From F1-120-MAGs238 sp964484185 (GTDB lineage Bacteria > Planctomycetota > Phycisphaerae > Phycisphaerales > UBA1924), in NCBI GenBank assembly GCA_964484185.1, contig CAZAEQ010000044.1, positions 1 to 32,448 of the forward strand: a stretch of 32,448 bases of DNA. The letters are read 5' to 3'. The translations under genes and the position numbers were made by a program. A model generated the notes under the pieces. The model made no database searches. It had not been told where the DNA came from and worked only from the letters and a program-made list of their open reading frames with translations. Below, piece by piece: positions 7,472-17,300 of this stretch (positions are counted from its first letter, which is position 1; the number at the start of each line of letters is the position of its first letter).

Positions 7472-8461
7472 ATGGCCGATGTTCCTGAAAAACCTCTGCA
7501 CGTCCCGGTGTTGCTAGACACAGTGACCAACCTGCTCGCGCCGGCAGAGGGGGAGACCTATGTGGATTGCACCGCCGGTTTGGGTGGCCACGCCGCGGCG
7601 ATCGGAGCGCGACTGGCGGCGGCGGGTATGGGAACGATTGTCCTCAACGACATGGACCCGGCCAATATTGCGCGAGCAACCGCGCATGTGTCGCAGGCCT
7701 GCCAATCATGCGCGGGCGTGAAAGTCCTGACGGTGACTGGCGACGGCGGGCGCATCGGCGGGAACTTTGTCGATGTGCCTCGAAAGCTGGCAAGCATGGG
7801 ATTGGCCGCCGACATGGTGCTGGCTGATCTCGGGTTTGCATCCAACCACGTCGATGACGCCGCGCGCGGGTTCAGTTTCATGCACGATGGGCCACTGGAC
7901 ATGCGGATGGATCCCTCAATTGCACTGAGCGCAGCAGACCTTGTGAACCAACTGAGCGAGGCCGAACTCGGCGACATCATCACCGAGTTGGGGGAAGAAA
8001 AGCACGCGCGAAGAATTGCTAAAAAAGTGGTTCAAGAAAGAAGACAATCGCCGATTCTAACAACAGCGCGATTGGCGGCAATCGTGCGCAGCGGCGTCCC
8101 CGGAGCAAACGCGAGTCGGATCCATCCGGCCACGCGGACTTTTCAGGCTTTGCGAATCGCGGTCAACGATGAATTGGGGAGTCTCATGGCTCTCCTGGCC
8201 GGGATTCAAGAGGGGGCGCGGCTGGTCGCGGCAGGAAAGCCAAGTTGGTTGAAACCTGGCGCGCGGATTGCGATCATTACCTTTCACTCGCTGGAAGACC
8301 GGCCCGTGAAAGAGAGTTTTGCGGGGTTGGTCAAGGCAGGGTTGGCGATAGATGTGTCGGGTGGGGCCAAAGGGCCAAGTGAGGCTGAAGAGAACACGAA
8401 TCCGCGGGCTCGATCAGCGAAAGTACGAGTGATCCAGCTGGCAAAATCGATTGCCGGTTGA
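7472..8461 (+). CDS. rsmH: 16S rRNA (cytosine(1402)-N(4))-methyltransferase
   Basis: SAM-dependent methyltransferase (formerly MraW) that modifies C1402 in the decoding centre of 16S rRNA. The 329-residue product contains HVPVLLD (10-16), the SAM-binding DCTAGLGGH (32-40), RGFSFMHDGPLDMRMD (132-147), HPATRTFQALRIAVNDEL (218-235), FHSLEDR (271-277) and the C-terminal PRARSAKVRV. Length is close to the family norm (about 310). As in many bacteria it opens a division and wall (dcw-type) cluster: LysM protein, ftsL-like and ftsI follow on the same strand. mraZ, which often precedes it, is absent; a dockerin gene sits there instead. Confidence 0.97.
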   Translation: MADVPEKPLHVPVLLDTVTNLLAPAEGETYVDCTAGLGGHAAAIGARLAAAGMGTIVLNDMDPANIARATAHVSQACQSCAGVKVLTVTGDGGRIGGNFVDVPRKLASMGLAADMVLADLGFASNHVDDAARGFSFMHDGPLDMRMDPSIALSAADLVNQLSEAELGDIITELGEEKHARRIAKKVVQERRQSPILTTARLAAIVRSGVPGANASRIHPATRTFQALRIAVNDELGSLMALLAGIQEGARLVAAGKPSWLKPGARIAIITFHSLEDRPVKESFAGLVKAGLAIDVSGGAKGPSEAEENTNPRARSAKVRVIQLAKSIAG

Positions 8462-8585
8462 CTAAGATGGGTCGGGATGGATTGGAAAGCATGGAAGCTT
8501 TGCCGCAACTGGTGTTGTTGCACCAGGTGCGGAGTGATGGATGATTCGAGGGGTCGCTTGTAGAAGCGATTCCGCAATTGCAAGG

Positions 8586-9596
8586 ATGCAGCACGTGACG
8601 CGCGAACTCAAATTGGCCTTGATCGTCGGTTTCTCGTTGGTTCTGGTAGTCATGGTGCTCGTGAGCGATCACCTCAGCAAGGCTCGCAAGGCAGAATTGG
8701 CGCCCCCGGCGAACGAAATCGCCTTGGCAGGCAAGATCGGCACACCGACAACCAGCACCCTGAACCCCAGCGACGGCAGCGCGATCGTCAATCCCAACGC
8801 AATCGCCGATCCGCTCGCAAGCAGCACCGGCGGCACCGATGCACTCAGCCAGCCCGTAGTAATCCGCCAGGGCAGTGGCTCAATTGAGAATCAGCAGCTC
8901 AGCCTCGAAGAAGCAGCACGGAAACTGGGAATGGCAACCAAAGAGGGGAATGGCAACGCGATGATCGGCGTTGAACCCACCTTGATCAAGAGCAATGAGC
9001 TCTATCCGCCTTCACCCATCAGCAACGCACCCAGCGGCGTGACACCAATGGGAGACAGCGGCGCACCCGCACCATTGTCACCAACTAAGTACGCACCCAC
9101 TGAGGGCGTCAAGCTTGGCGTCACACCAAGTCCAATCGACACCATGAAGCAGGAAGTCGCGGCGGCAACCAACGCGGACAAGATGCACAAGGTCGAGTCA
9201 GGCGAGTCGCTCTACGCGATCGCCAAGCACTACTACGGCAACGGCAAGTATTGGAAGCAGTTGCTTGAGTACAACAAGGGCTCGCTGAAGTCAGAGAACG
9301 CACTCAAGTTGGGAATGAAGATCAAAGTTCCGGAATTGGCAATCTTGACCGGCAAGCCCAGCGATTCGACAGTGGCCACGCTCGTTGATCCCAAGATTGT
9401 TCCCGCCAAGCCAGTCGCTACCAAGACTGCCACCGGTAAGGGCAAAACCTACACCGTTCAGAAGGGCGACACTCCCGGCGCGATCGCTCAAAAGGCTCTG
9501 GGAACCAGCAAGCGCGCCCGCGAACTGATGGATCTGAACAAGATCACCAATGACGGCGGCCTGAAGATCGGCATGGTTCTCCAGCTTCCAGAGTAA
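8586..9596 (+). CDS. Membrane-anchored protein with two LysM domains
   Basis: A 336-residue inner-membrane protein with a single N-terminal transmembrane segment (about 9-27, LKLALIVGFSLVLVVMVLV), a long low-complexity Pro/Ser/Thr linker (40-195) and two LysM domains at about 200-250 (HKVESGESLYAIAKHYYG) and 287-336 (YTVQKGDTPGAIAQKALG). LysM modules bind N-acetylglucosamine-containing glycans, so this probably binds peptidoglycan in the periplasm. An in-frame ATG at 8541 with GGAGTG upstream would add 15 residues; the shorter start is chosen because it places the membrane segment close to the N-terminus, but either is possible. Its place between rsmH and ftsL-like/ftsI suggests a role in division or septal wall synthesis (inference). 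Confidence 0.85.
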   Translation: MQHVTRELKLALIVGFSLVLVVMVLVSDHLSKARKAELAPPANEIALAGKIGTPTTSTLNPSDGSAIVNPNAIADPLASSTGGTDALSQPVVIRQGSGSIENQQLSLEEAARKLGMATKEGNGNAMIGVEPTLIKSNELYPPSPISNAPSGVTPMGDSGAPAPLSPTKYAPTEGVKLGVTPSPIDTMKQEVAAATNADKMHKVESGESLYAIAKHYYGNGKYWKQLLEYNKGSLKSENALKLGMKIKVPELAILTGKPSDSTVATLVDPKIVPAKPVATKTATGKGKTYTVQKGDTPGAIAQKALGTSKRARELMDLNKITNDGGLKIGMVLQLPE

Positions 9597-9642
9597 TTGA
9601 CGTCCCCGGGGTCGGACGCGCGTTGCAGTCGAGGAGGCTCAG

Positions 9643-10146
9643 GTGTTCGCCAGACTGATATTTACTATCGTCGCATTAGGAGCGTGCTGCTGCACGCTCC
9701 TCTTTCTGCGCCAGGGCCGCATTCTCGCCGCCAGCGAAATGGCCAAGGTGCAGACCAAGGTCAGGCAGCAGGATGAAGAGCTCTGGAAGCTGCGTGTGCG
9801 GATTGCCGAAAAGGTCGCGCCCCAGCACGTGACGCTGATGGCACAGACTTCTTCAGGGGTCGGGCCACTCCACCCGATCGCCCCCGAGCAACCGCTGCTG
9901 GCGTCAGATTACCAGGCGCCGCAGTTGCCGCTGGGGTCGCGAGAAATTGTGACAGTGGGGCAGACCGCAACCGAGGCAAACAAAGCCGAAGTACGCAAGA
10001 ACACGCCCGCAAAGTCAACCAAATCTGGCAAGCCATCAGTTGCGCCCAGCAAGTCCAAAAAGGGCAAGAGCACAACGCCAGCAATCCCAGGTAAACCGAC
10101 TGACTCGCGACTAGCCAAGAAAGAACCCGGGAGTGTGCCGCGATGA
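9643..10146 (+). CDS. FtsL-like bitopic division protein
   Basis: A 167-residue protein with a GTG start preceded by GAGGAGG (9631-9637). It has one transmembrane helix (about 5-23), then a short heptad-rich coiled coil (about 28-58, ending LWKLRVRIAEKVAPQHV). The remaining 105 residues are Lys/Pro/Ser-rich and probably disordered. Size, topology, coiled coil and the position between rsmH and ftsI match FtsL, which recruits the septal synthase with FtsB and FtsQ. FtsL is poorly conserved in sequence, so the call rests on topology and synteny. The stop overlaps the ftsI start (ATGA), which implies translational coupling. The long C-terminal tail is unusual for FtsL (typically about 100-120 residues). 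Confidence 0.72.
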   Translation: MFARLIFTIVALGACCCTLLFLRQGRILAASEMAKVQTKVRQQDEELWKLRVRIAEKVAPQHVTLMAQTSSGVGPLHPIAPEQPLLASDYQAPQLPLGSREIVTVGQTATEANKAEVRKNTPAKSTKSGKPSVAPSKSKKGKSTTPAIPGKPTDSRLAKKEPGSVPR

Positions 10147-12287
10147 ACAGCATGAATGCAACGCGTGTGCGCCCGGTGACAATTGTGGCGGCGTGCGGCA
10201 TGTGCGCTGTCATGGTGTGCCTGCTTGGTCGCGTCGTGCAATTGCAGCTCGCGCCATCTGCCAAGCTGGTTGAACAGCAATTGAAGCAATCGCGGATTGC
10301 AGTAGTCAATGAACAGGCAATCCGCGGCGATGTGGTCGACCGTCGCGGCAGAGTCTTGAGCGCAACACGCTTGGGATACAAGGCGTTTGTTGATCCGACA
10401 ATCTTGCCAGAGCCATTAGATGAAGCGATCTTCAAACTCGCGGCGGCGATTGGCGAAGAGAGCGAAGTGCTCGCCAAGCCAGTGCTCGAAGCGGTCGCAA
10501 AGAATAAATTGATCCTTGATGAAGAAGCCAGGATCAAAGAGGCAAACAAGCCCAAGGGTTTCAAGGAAATTGTGAAAGTCGCGCTGCGCCTGAACGATCC
10601 ACCGGATGCACCGGTTGCAGAAGATGAGAAGAAGCCCAAGTTGGTGAAGTATCTGGCGATCGGCAAAGCTGGAAAGCTGCTCAATGATGAGCAGGCTGAG
10701 GCGGTTAGAGCCTTGCGCATGCGCGGTGTAGGGCTTGAGCAGCACGAGCGGCGCGAGTATCCCGGCGGCATTGAAATCGCTCCAATCGTCGGACTTGTAG
10801 GGTTCGATGAAAAGGGATTGATGGGCGCGGAGTTGCGACTTGAGAAGACGCTCCAAGGTGTCGATGGCACAACCAAGTTTGTGCGCGACTCCGGCGGCCG
10901 TCCGCTGTGGATTGAGCCCGGGCATGTGGTCATGCCGCGGCACGGGAACGATGCGCGTTTGACGATCGACCTGGAAATTCAGCGGATCTGCACGCAGGAA
11001 CTGACGACCGCCGTTGAGGAATACGACGCGGCGGGCGGCCGTTGCGTTGTTGTTGATCCGCTGACCGGCGACATTCTCGCGATGGTCGATTTCATTCGCA
11101 AGCCAGCGGATGCGGTGCCGTTTCCATTTGAAGATGCGAGCGTGCCGCGGGAGAAGGGAAAGAAGGGGCCGGAACTGCCGCGGAAACGCTGGCTTTTGAC
11201 TGAGCAGCGGCCGGGGACTGACACGAATCCTGCGCTGGCGAAGAATCGCTGCGTTGAAGATGTGTATGAGCCGGGTTCGACATTCAAGCCGTTTGTGTGG
11301 TCGACGATTACGGAATTGGGTCTGGCACAACCGAGTGAAGTCTTCAATACACATTGGGGCAGCTGGATCACGCCGGTGGGGCGGCCGATCAAGGATGTAA
11401 AAGAACTCCCGGACATGACCTGGGCAGAGGTTCTCATCAATTCCTCAAACATCGGGATGATTCAGGGCGGGCAGCGGCTGAATTTCAAGCAGTTGCATGA
11501 CTTGGCGGATCGTTTCGGATTTGGAAAGAAGACCGGACTGGGATTGCCGGGCGAGACCAATGGTCTATTGACCCCGCTGGCGAAGTGGACAACGTTCTCA
11601 CAGGTCTCAATGAGCTATGGCCATGAGATTGGTGTAACGCCGGTGCAGATGGTGCGTGCATTCAGCGCGTTCTGTCGACCTGGAGAGTTGTCCGGTACGT
11701 TGCCGAAGTTGCGCTTGGTGGATGCAGACAAGGATCCATCGGGTGGGCAGTCTGAGAGCGTGATCTATCGCGTATTGCCGCCGGATGTGGCGGATTACAC
11801 GCGCGCGGTGATGGGGCAGGTTGCTGAGAACATGGAATCAAAGATCGCGCTGAGCGAGTTGCAGCACCAGCAGGATGTGACTGAGTGGAAGTACATCATG
11901 TTTGGCAAGTCGGGAACTGCGAAAGCTTCGCCGCCATCAGCGCCAAAGGGCAAGCGGCGTCCAGCGAGTACGCCTGCGTATCTTGAGCGGCAATACAACT
12001 CGAGCTTTATCGCTGGTGCGCCATTGGAAAATCCCAAGCTGGTGTGCATTGTCGTGATTGATGATCCAGGTCCCAAGCGTGTCGCCGCGAACATGTATTA
12101 CGGAAGCTTGACGGCGGGGCCTGTTGTGCGGCGGATCATGGAGCGGTCGCTGACGTATCTGGGTGTGCCGCCAAGCCCGCCGAAGGACGAGATTTCCCTG
12201 CCGCAGGTCCCAATGCGACATCCGCCGAACCGTCCAGAGCCAAAGAAGACCCAAGCTTCAAAGAGCGCCAAGCCTTTGAATCGGTAG
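10143..12287 (+). CDS. ftsI: Septal peptidoglycan transpeptidase (class B PBP)
   Basis: Class B penicillin-binding protein that crosslinks septal peptidoglycan in the periplasm. The 714-residue protein has an N-terminal membrane anchor (about 11-33), a PBP dimerisation or pedestal region that begins with RGDVVDRRGRVLS (61-73), and a transpeptidase domain with all three motifs: S379-T-F-K382 (nucleophile and general base), S434-S-N436 and K589-S-G-T592. Length is somewhat greater than E. coli FtsI (588), with an added charged insert at about 120-170 and a Lys/Pro-rich tail. It overlaps the ftsL-like gene by four bases. The usual next genes (murE, murF, mraY, ftsW) are absent, so the cluster ends here. 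FtsI fits better than the elongation PBP2 because of synteny. Confidence 0.92.
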   Translation: MNSMNATRVRPVTIVAACGMCAVMVCLLGRVVQLQLAPSAKLVEQQLKQSRIAVVNEQAIRGDVVDRRGRVLSATRLGYKAFVDPTILPEPLDEAIFKLAAAIGEESEVLAKPVLEAVAKNKLILDEEARIKEANKPKGFKEIVKVALRLNDPPDAPVAEDEKKPKLVKYLAIGKAGKLLNDEQAEAVRALRMRGVGLEQHERREYPGGIEIAPIVGLVGFDEKGLMGAELRLEKTLQGVDGTTKFVRDSGGRPLWIEPGHVVMPRHGNDARLTIDLEIQRICTQELTTAVEEYDAAGGRCVVVDPLTGDILAMVDFIRKPADAVPFPFEDASVPREKGKKGPELPRKRWLLTEQRPGTDTNPALAKNRCVEDVYEPGSTFKPFVWSTITELGLAQPSEVFNTHWGSWITPVGRPIKDVKELPDMTWAEVLINSSNIGMIQGGQRLNFKQLHDLADRFGFGKKTGLGLPGETNGLLTPLAKWTTFSQVSMSYGHEIGVTPVQMVRAFSAFCRPGELSGTLPKLRLVDADKDPSGGQSESVIYRVLPPDVADYTRAVMGQVAENMESKIALSELQHQQDVTEWKYIMFGKSGTAKASPPSAPKGKRRPASTPAYLERQYNSSFIAGAPLENPKLVCIVVIDDPGPKRVAANMYYGSLTAGPVVRRIMERSLTYLGVPPSPPKDEISLPQVPMRHPPNRPEPKKTQASKSAKPLNR

Positions 12288-12502
12288 CTGATTTTCAAGC
12301 AAGAGCTTAAGAAATAGCCTATTCCGGTGTTATAGGTCGCAGTCGCGTCTTATAAAAAGCCATAAAAATCTGGAAAATTGGTGGCACGGGTGTGTTTTTG
12401 TTGCATGTTCGGCGTGAGTCGTTAAACTTGTGGCAGCTCAGGGGGAACCTGCGCAATTCGAAGAGAGCCCGGGCAGAACGCTCGGATTTTTAGGAGAGAG
12501 AA
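12288..12502. promoter_or_regulatory. Spacer upstream of the PEP-CTERM-like gene
   Basis: A 215-base spacer that is AT-rich at 12296-12400 and then GC-richer. A GGAGAG ribosome-binding site (12493-12498) precedes the next ATG. I see no clear terminator for ftsI and no confident -35/-10 pair. The promoter of the next gene is presumed to lie here. Confidence 0.4.
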
Positions 12503-13186
12503 ATGAAAACGTTTGCTTTGATTGCTGGCTTGGCGCTTGGTTCATCGGCGATGGCGAATCCATACATTGATGCTACCAGCGAGCTGTTTGACAATGGTTT
12601 TACGCATCTGGACATCGTGAGCGTTTCTGTGAGCCACACGGCTACCCATATGACATTTGATGTGCTCCTCAACGGTAACATCAATGCGACCAACTGGGGC
12701 AAATACATGATTGGCATCAACACCGGCGCACCCGGTGCTGACACGACCAACGGCTGGGGTCCTCGCCCTGTCTCCTGGAACGGTCAAGCGATCAACTACT
12801 GGGTTGGAACGTGGGCAGATGGCGGTTCAGGTGGCGAAGTCCGCCAGATGTCTGGCGCGAACGACGGATCGAATGCCCTGATTGATGCAACTTATAACGG
12901 CGGCACGCAGATGACTGTGACATCCTCTGGGTTTCACCAGATCATTACTTTCAGCCGCGCCTCGATCGGATTCACCGGCAACGGCACCATCTTCTTCGAT
13001 GTGCTCAGCTCTGGCGGCGGTGGTGGCGATCCAGGCGTCGATCACCTGAGCCGCGCTGATATGTCAACCCCAGGTTGGGGCACGCCCTCAGTCGCTGGCC
13101 AGTTCCTTTCATACACGATTCCGACTCCTGGTTCGATCGCCTTGATCGGACTCGGCGGTCTGGCCGCGATTCGTCGCCGCCGCTAA
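12503..13186 (+). CDS. Secreted protein with PEP-CTERM-like sorting tail
   Basis: A 227-residue exported protein with a signal peptide (about 1-18, GSSAMA then NPYID). A Gly/Thr/Asn-rich body of probable beta structure has no family I can name. The C-terminus, IPTPGSIALIGLGGLAAIRR plus one Arg, is a PEP-CTERM-type signal: a Pro-containing motif (PTPGS in place of PEP), a hydrophobic helix and a basic end. In this system an exosortase or archaeosortase-type enzyme removes the tail and attaches the protein to the cell surface or matrix. No exosortase gene is visible in the window. The gene has its own ribosome-binding site and terminator and appears monocistronic. Confidence 0.83.
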   Translation: MKTFALIAGLALGSSAMANPYIDATSELFDNGFTHLDIVSVSVSHTATHMTFDVLLNGNINATNWGKYMIGINTGAPGADTTNGWGPRPVSWNGQAINYWVGTWADGGSGGEVRQMSGANDGSNALIDATYNGGTQMTVTSSGFHQIITFSRASIGFTGNGTIFFDVLSSGGGGGDPGVDHLSRADMSTPGWGTPSVAGQFLSYTIPTPGSIALIGLGGLAAIRRRR

Positions 13187-13250
13187 AACTGTCCTTCAGT
13201 GACACGCCGCTGATCTCAGCGGATACAACATTCCTTTCTATTTGCAACTG

Positions 13251-13282
13251 CCCCGCTTTCCACGAGCGGGGTTGTTGTTTTT
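13251..13282 (+). terminator. Intrinsic terminator after the PEP-CTERM-like gene
   Basis: Perfect 7-bp stem CCCCGCT (13251-13257) with AGCGGGG (13265-13271), then TTGTTGTTTTT. It abuts the stop codon of the converging lipoprotein gene, so plus-strand transcription ends just before that gene. Confidence 0.85.
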
Positions 13283-14351
13283 AGCGGATGGGAGATTCGC
13301 CGCGGACGATGTGTTCTTTGGCGCCGACTGCCGTTATCTGGGCGATGAAGGTCTGGTATTCGGCCTCAGCGGCGGCGATGTCTTTGGTGAAGTAGGTCAT
13401 GAAGATTTCAGGTCCGCGGCGGCGGAGGAGAGAGGATTGGGCTGCTCTGGTGCCGAGCGACTTGGCGACTTTGGCGAAGACTGTGCCGCTGGCGGCGTCT
13501 TTGAGCAGTTGTTCGAAGCCAGCGCGGTACTTTCCGTTTTCGCCCTCAGAGAGAAAAAGGGAGAGGGCCCAGACCTGGGAGTAGTAGATGAGCGTTCCAT
13601 CCTGGCTGACGGTGAGTTCTTCCTGCGGGGTGGTGGCAAAGAGGCGGTGGAGAGAGATGAGACGCTTTGAATTCTGAGCATTGCGGAGCATGTCGAAGCG
13701 TTCGAGGTTGGCCCAGGGAAGAAAGACTGGGACATCAGAAAGTGTGTCATCCCAGCGGAAGCCTTCCATGGTGGTGGCGATACCTTCTTCGAGCCAGACG
13801 GGAAGTGGATCGCGGAATGTGGATTGGGTGTATTGGTGCCAGCCTTCGTGGGCCATAAGGGCGAAGGTGTCGCGAGGGCCGATGTCGAAGAAGACGCCCT
13901 GGCCGTTGTGGGCGAAACCGCCGCGTTGAATGCGGAGGAGGTTTTCGGATTCCTTACCCATGAGGGACTGCGTCATGCGAGCCCATTGAGCGCGAGTAGC
14001 TAGGAAATAGGTATCGAGCTGACGGGCCGGGGGTGGGAGCTCGGTGATAGCAGATGAATATCGGGCGAGCGAGGCTTCGGTGAAACTGGGGAGGCGATCG
14101 AGAATGTAACCGGAAGGGGCCGTGGTAAAGATGCGGAAGTGGCGAGTGGAGAAAACCTTGCCGCCGGGCTCGATGAAACTCCATGATTCCTGGTTGGTGA
14201 CGGAGGCAGCGGGTGGTCGAGTGACGATCGGGCGTGATGCACTGGTGGCAGCAGGGCGGACAGAGAGATTGGTCGGGCCGGAATCACAGGCCGTGAGGAA
14301 CGAGCTGAAGAGGAGTGTAGAAATGGCTGTGCAGGCGGCGGCGATTTTCAC
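13281..14351 (-). CDS. Lipoprotein with peptidase-MA-like metalloprotease domain
   Basis: A 356-residue probable lipoprotein. The signal peptide ends in the lipobox LTAC with C22 as the lipidated residue. The mature protein has a gluzincin-type zinc site: HEGWH (168-172, an HExxH motif) followed by WLEEG (186-190), whose glutamate would be the third zinc ligand. The pattern AHE..HQ...PVWLEEGIA is typical of peptidase MA-like domains, known in planctomycetes as DUF1570-like proteins. Likely envelope located; substrate unknown. The GTG start overlaps the valS stop (GTGA), so it is probably translated from the valS mRNA. No mechanistic link to valyl-tRNA synthetase is apparent. Confidence 0.82.
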   Translation of the reverse strand: MKIAAACTAISTLLFSSFLTACDSGPTNLSVRPAATSASRPIVTRPPAASVTNQESWSFIEPGGKVFSTRHFRIFTTAPSGYILDRLPSFTEASLARYSSAITELPPPARQLDTYFLATRAQWARMTQSLMGKESENLLRIQRGGFAHNGQGVFFDIGPRDTFALMAHEGWHQYTQSTFRDPLPVWLEEGIATTMEGFRWDDTLSDVPVFLPWANLERFDMLRNAQNSKRLISLHRLFATTPQEELTVSQDGTLIYYSQVWALSLFLSEGENGKYRAGFEQLLKDAASGTVFAKVAKSLGTRAAQSSLLRRRGPEIFMTYFTKDIAAAEAEYQTFIAQITAVGAKEHIVRGESPIR

Positions 14352-17300
14352 TTTGGCAGTTTCTCCAGCGCGTGACGCGCGGCATCGCGCTCGGCGATTG
14401 CTTTACTGAGTTCATCGCGGGTTTGTTCGACCATGTGGGGCGGGGCTTTTTGGGAATAGCCGGGGTTATTGAGACGGGCCTCAAGGGTGAGGATCGATTT
14501 GTCTTTGTCAGAAATGAGTTTTTCGAGGCGAGCCAGTTCAGCTCCGACATCGATGGTTGCTTCATCGGTCAGATCGCTGAGTTTGAGTTCAACATTGCCG
14601 AAGGTAAACGGAACCGCTGATGTTGGTGCGGGATCCGCGGAAAGGGCTGCAAGCTCGGCGAGTGTGATCGCGAGGGGAATGGAGTCTTTAGCCAGGAGTG
14701 TCACTCCGGCGGGAATGTGGAGCTTGATCTTGCGCTTGGGTTTGACGTTGTGCTGAGCGCGGACCTCGCGGATGGCACGCACGAGTTCCTGCATGCGTGA
14801 GAATTCGGCCTCGGCAGAACCGTCGAGCAGGACTTGCCCGGCGACCGGCCACGGGGTGCGAGCGAGGAGTTGGTCAGCGGTGCCGAGCGTGAGGCCTTCG
14901 ATGAGTGGGCCGCGGATTGTGCGGATTCGCTCGTGCAGGGCTTCGGTGACGAAGGGCATGATGGGGTGGAGAAGGCGGATAAGGGTGTCGAGGACTGCGC
15001 GGAGGACTGCGCGATGGGCTGGGTCTTGAGCGGCGGTTGGTTTGATGGCTTCGAGGTACCAGTCGCAGAAATCGTTCCAGAGGAGTTCGTAGCAAGTTTC
15101 GGCGTAGGCGTTGAAGTGGTAACTGGCGAGGGCTTCGTTGGCGCGCTCGATGCCGGAAGCGAGTCGCGCAAGCATCCAGCGATCGGCGAGGGAGAGCTGT
15201 TTATGGGTGATGGTGATCGCTGGATCAAGCGGTTCGGCGGCGGAAATGATGCCGAGCGCGAAGCGAGCGGCGTTCCAGAGCTTGTTGGCGAAATTGCGGC
15301 CCAGGTCGAATTTGGCGCTGGAGTTTTTGCCGGTCTTGGAGTCTTTGATGACCGGAAGGCGGACATCCTGGGTCTGTGTCGTCATGTGCGCGAGCGTGAA
15401 ACGCATCGCATCGGCACCGTGGCTGTCGATGATGTCGAGCGGGTCAACGCCGTTGTTCAGTGACTTGGACATCTTGCGGCCTTCGCCATCCTGGATGACC
15501 GCGTGAATGAAGACTTCCTTGAAGGGAACGGGGCCTTTGCCCTGACCTTCGCCCATGAAGTAGCGGTTGAACATCACCATGCGGCTGACCCAAAGAGTGA
15601 TGATTTCACGCGCGGTAGTAAGCGCAGTAGAGGGATTGAAGGCCTTGAGCATGTCGGTGTTCTGCGGCCAGCCCATCGTGGAAAGGGGCCAGAGTGCGGA
15701 GGAGAACCAGGTGTCGAGCACATCTTGATCGCGTGTGAATCCGGCAGATTCGTAGTGGCGGATTGCCTCGGTGTCTTTTGGATCCCGAATACAGACGCTG
15801 GTGCGGTCGCCGAAAGTGGTTGTCGAAACGCGATCTTCTGCGAATGAGTGCTTCACGGAAGCGGTTGCGCCTTCTGGTGCGACCCAGACCGGAATTTGAT
15901 GTCCCCACCAAAGCTGGCGCGAGATGCACCAGTCGCGGATGTTGTCGTGCCACTGTTCGAATGTTTTGGCGTAGCGCGCGGGGTGGAATGTGAGCTTGTG
16001 GTCGGTGGGCGCGGGGTTGGTGGTGCACGAACCGATGCGCTGTTCGGGGACGAGTGCGTTGTTGGCTGAGTATGCGAGGCGCGGATCGGTGACTTTCACG
16101 TACCACTGGTCGCTGAGGTATGGCTCGACCACAGCTTTGCTGCGGTCGCTGAATTTGATTGACTGGCGGTAGGGGATGGTCTTTTCGAGCAGGCCGCGGG
16201 CTTCGAATTCTTTGACCACGAGTTTGCGGCCTTCGGCCATGGATTTGCCTAAGAACATCTGGCAATCGCCGGTGTCGGTCCAGCCGTGGCGATCGGAGAT
16301 GCGACCATCGGGCGACATCATGTTGACGATCGGGAGTTGATGGCGGCGGCCGAGCTCGTAGTCGTTATTGTCGTGCGCAGGTGTGACCTTCAGGAACCCT
16401 GAGGCGAATGTGGCCTTGGGATCCTGTGCATCCTCATCGCGACCAAGGCTTTCGGCGATTGCTTTGGGGAGGACCACGTAGTCATCGGTGACGATCGGGA
16501 TGATGCGGCCGACGAAGGGGAGTTCAATAAAGAGACCCTTGAGCGGCAGCGCACGGGGGTCGTGTGGATTGAGGGCGACCGCAGTGTCAGCGAAGTAGGT
16601 TTCAGGGCGGGTGGTGGCGACGGTTATAAACGCCTGGGTTTGGCCATCGAGATCGGATGCACCGGGATAACCGCGGCGGGCGAGTTCATCCCACGTGACT
16701 GGCTGTGCATCTTCGAGGTCCTTATCGCGGCCGATCGCGTTGACATGGCTGGCGCGCTTGGCGTGCACGAGCGGATAGCGCATGTAGTAGAACGACGAGT
16801 CGATTTCCTCGTCGTAACACTCATCATCAGCGACGGCGGTCTGGAGCGCGGGGTCCCAGTTGACGAGGCGCTTGCCGCGGTAGATGAGGCCATCTTTGAA
16901 AAGGCGGAAGAACGCCTCATAGACCGCGGCGGTGCACTGCGGGTCCATGGTGAAGCGCTGACGATCCCAGTCGCAGGAGCAGCCCATCTTCTTGAGTTGG
17001 CCGGTGATGACGGCTTCGTACTCGTCTTTGAAGGCCTGAATCTTGGCGACGAACTCTTCGCGCGGGAAATCTTTGCGGCGTTTCTTCTCTTCTTTGAGGA
17101 CGCGTTTTTCGACGACTGCCTGGGTTGCGATACCAGCGTGGTCGGTGCCGGGCATCCACAGAGTTTCGAATCCGCGCATGCGATGGGCGCGGGTGAGGAT
17201 GTCTTGAATGGTGTTGTTGAGCGCGTGGCCGAGGTGGAGAGCGGCAGTAACGTTGGGCGGGGGGATGATGATGGCGTAGCGGGGCTTGCCGCCGGAGAGG

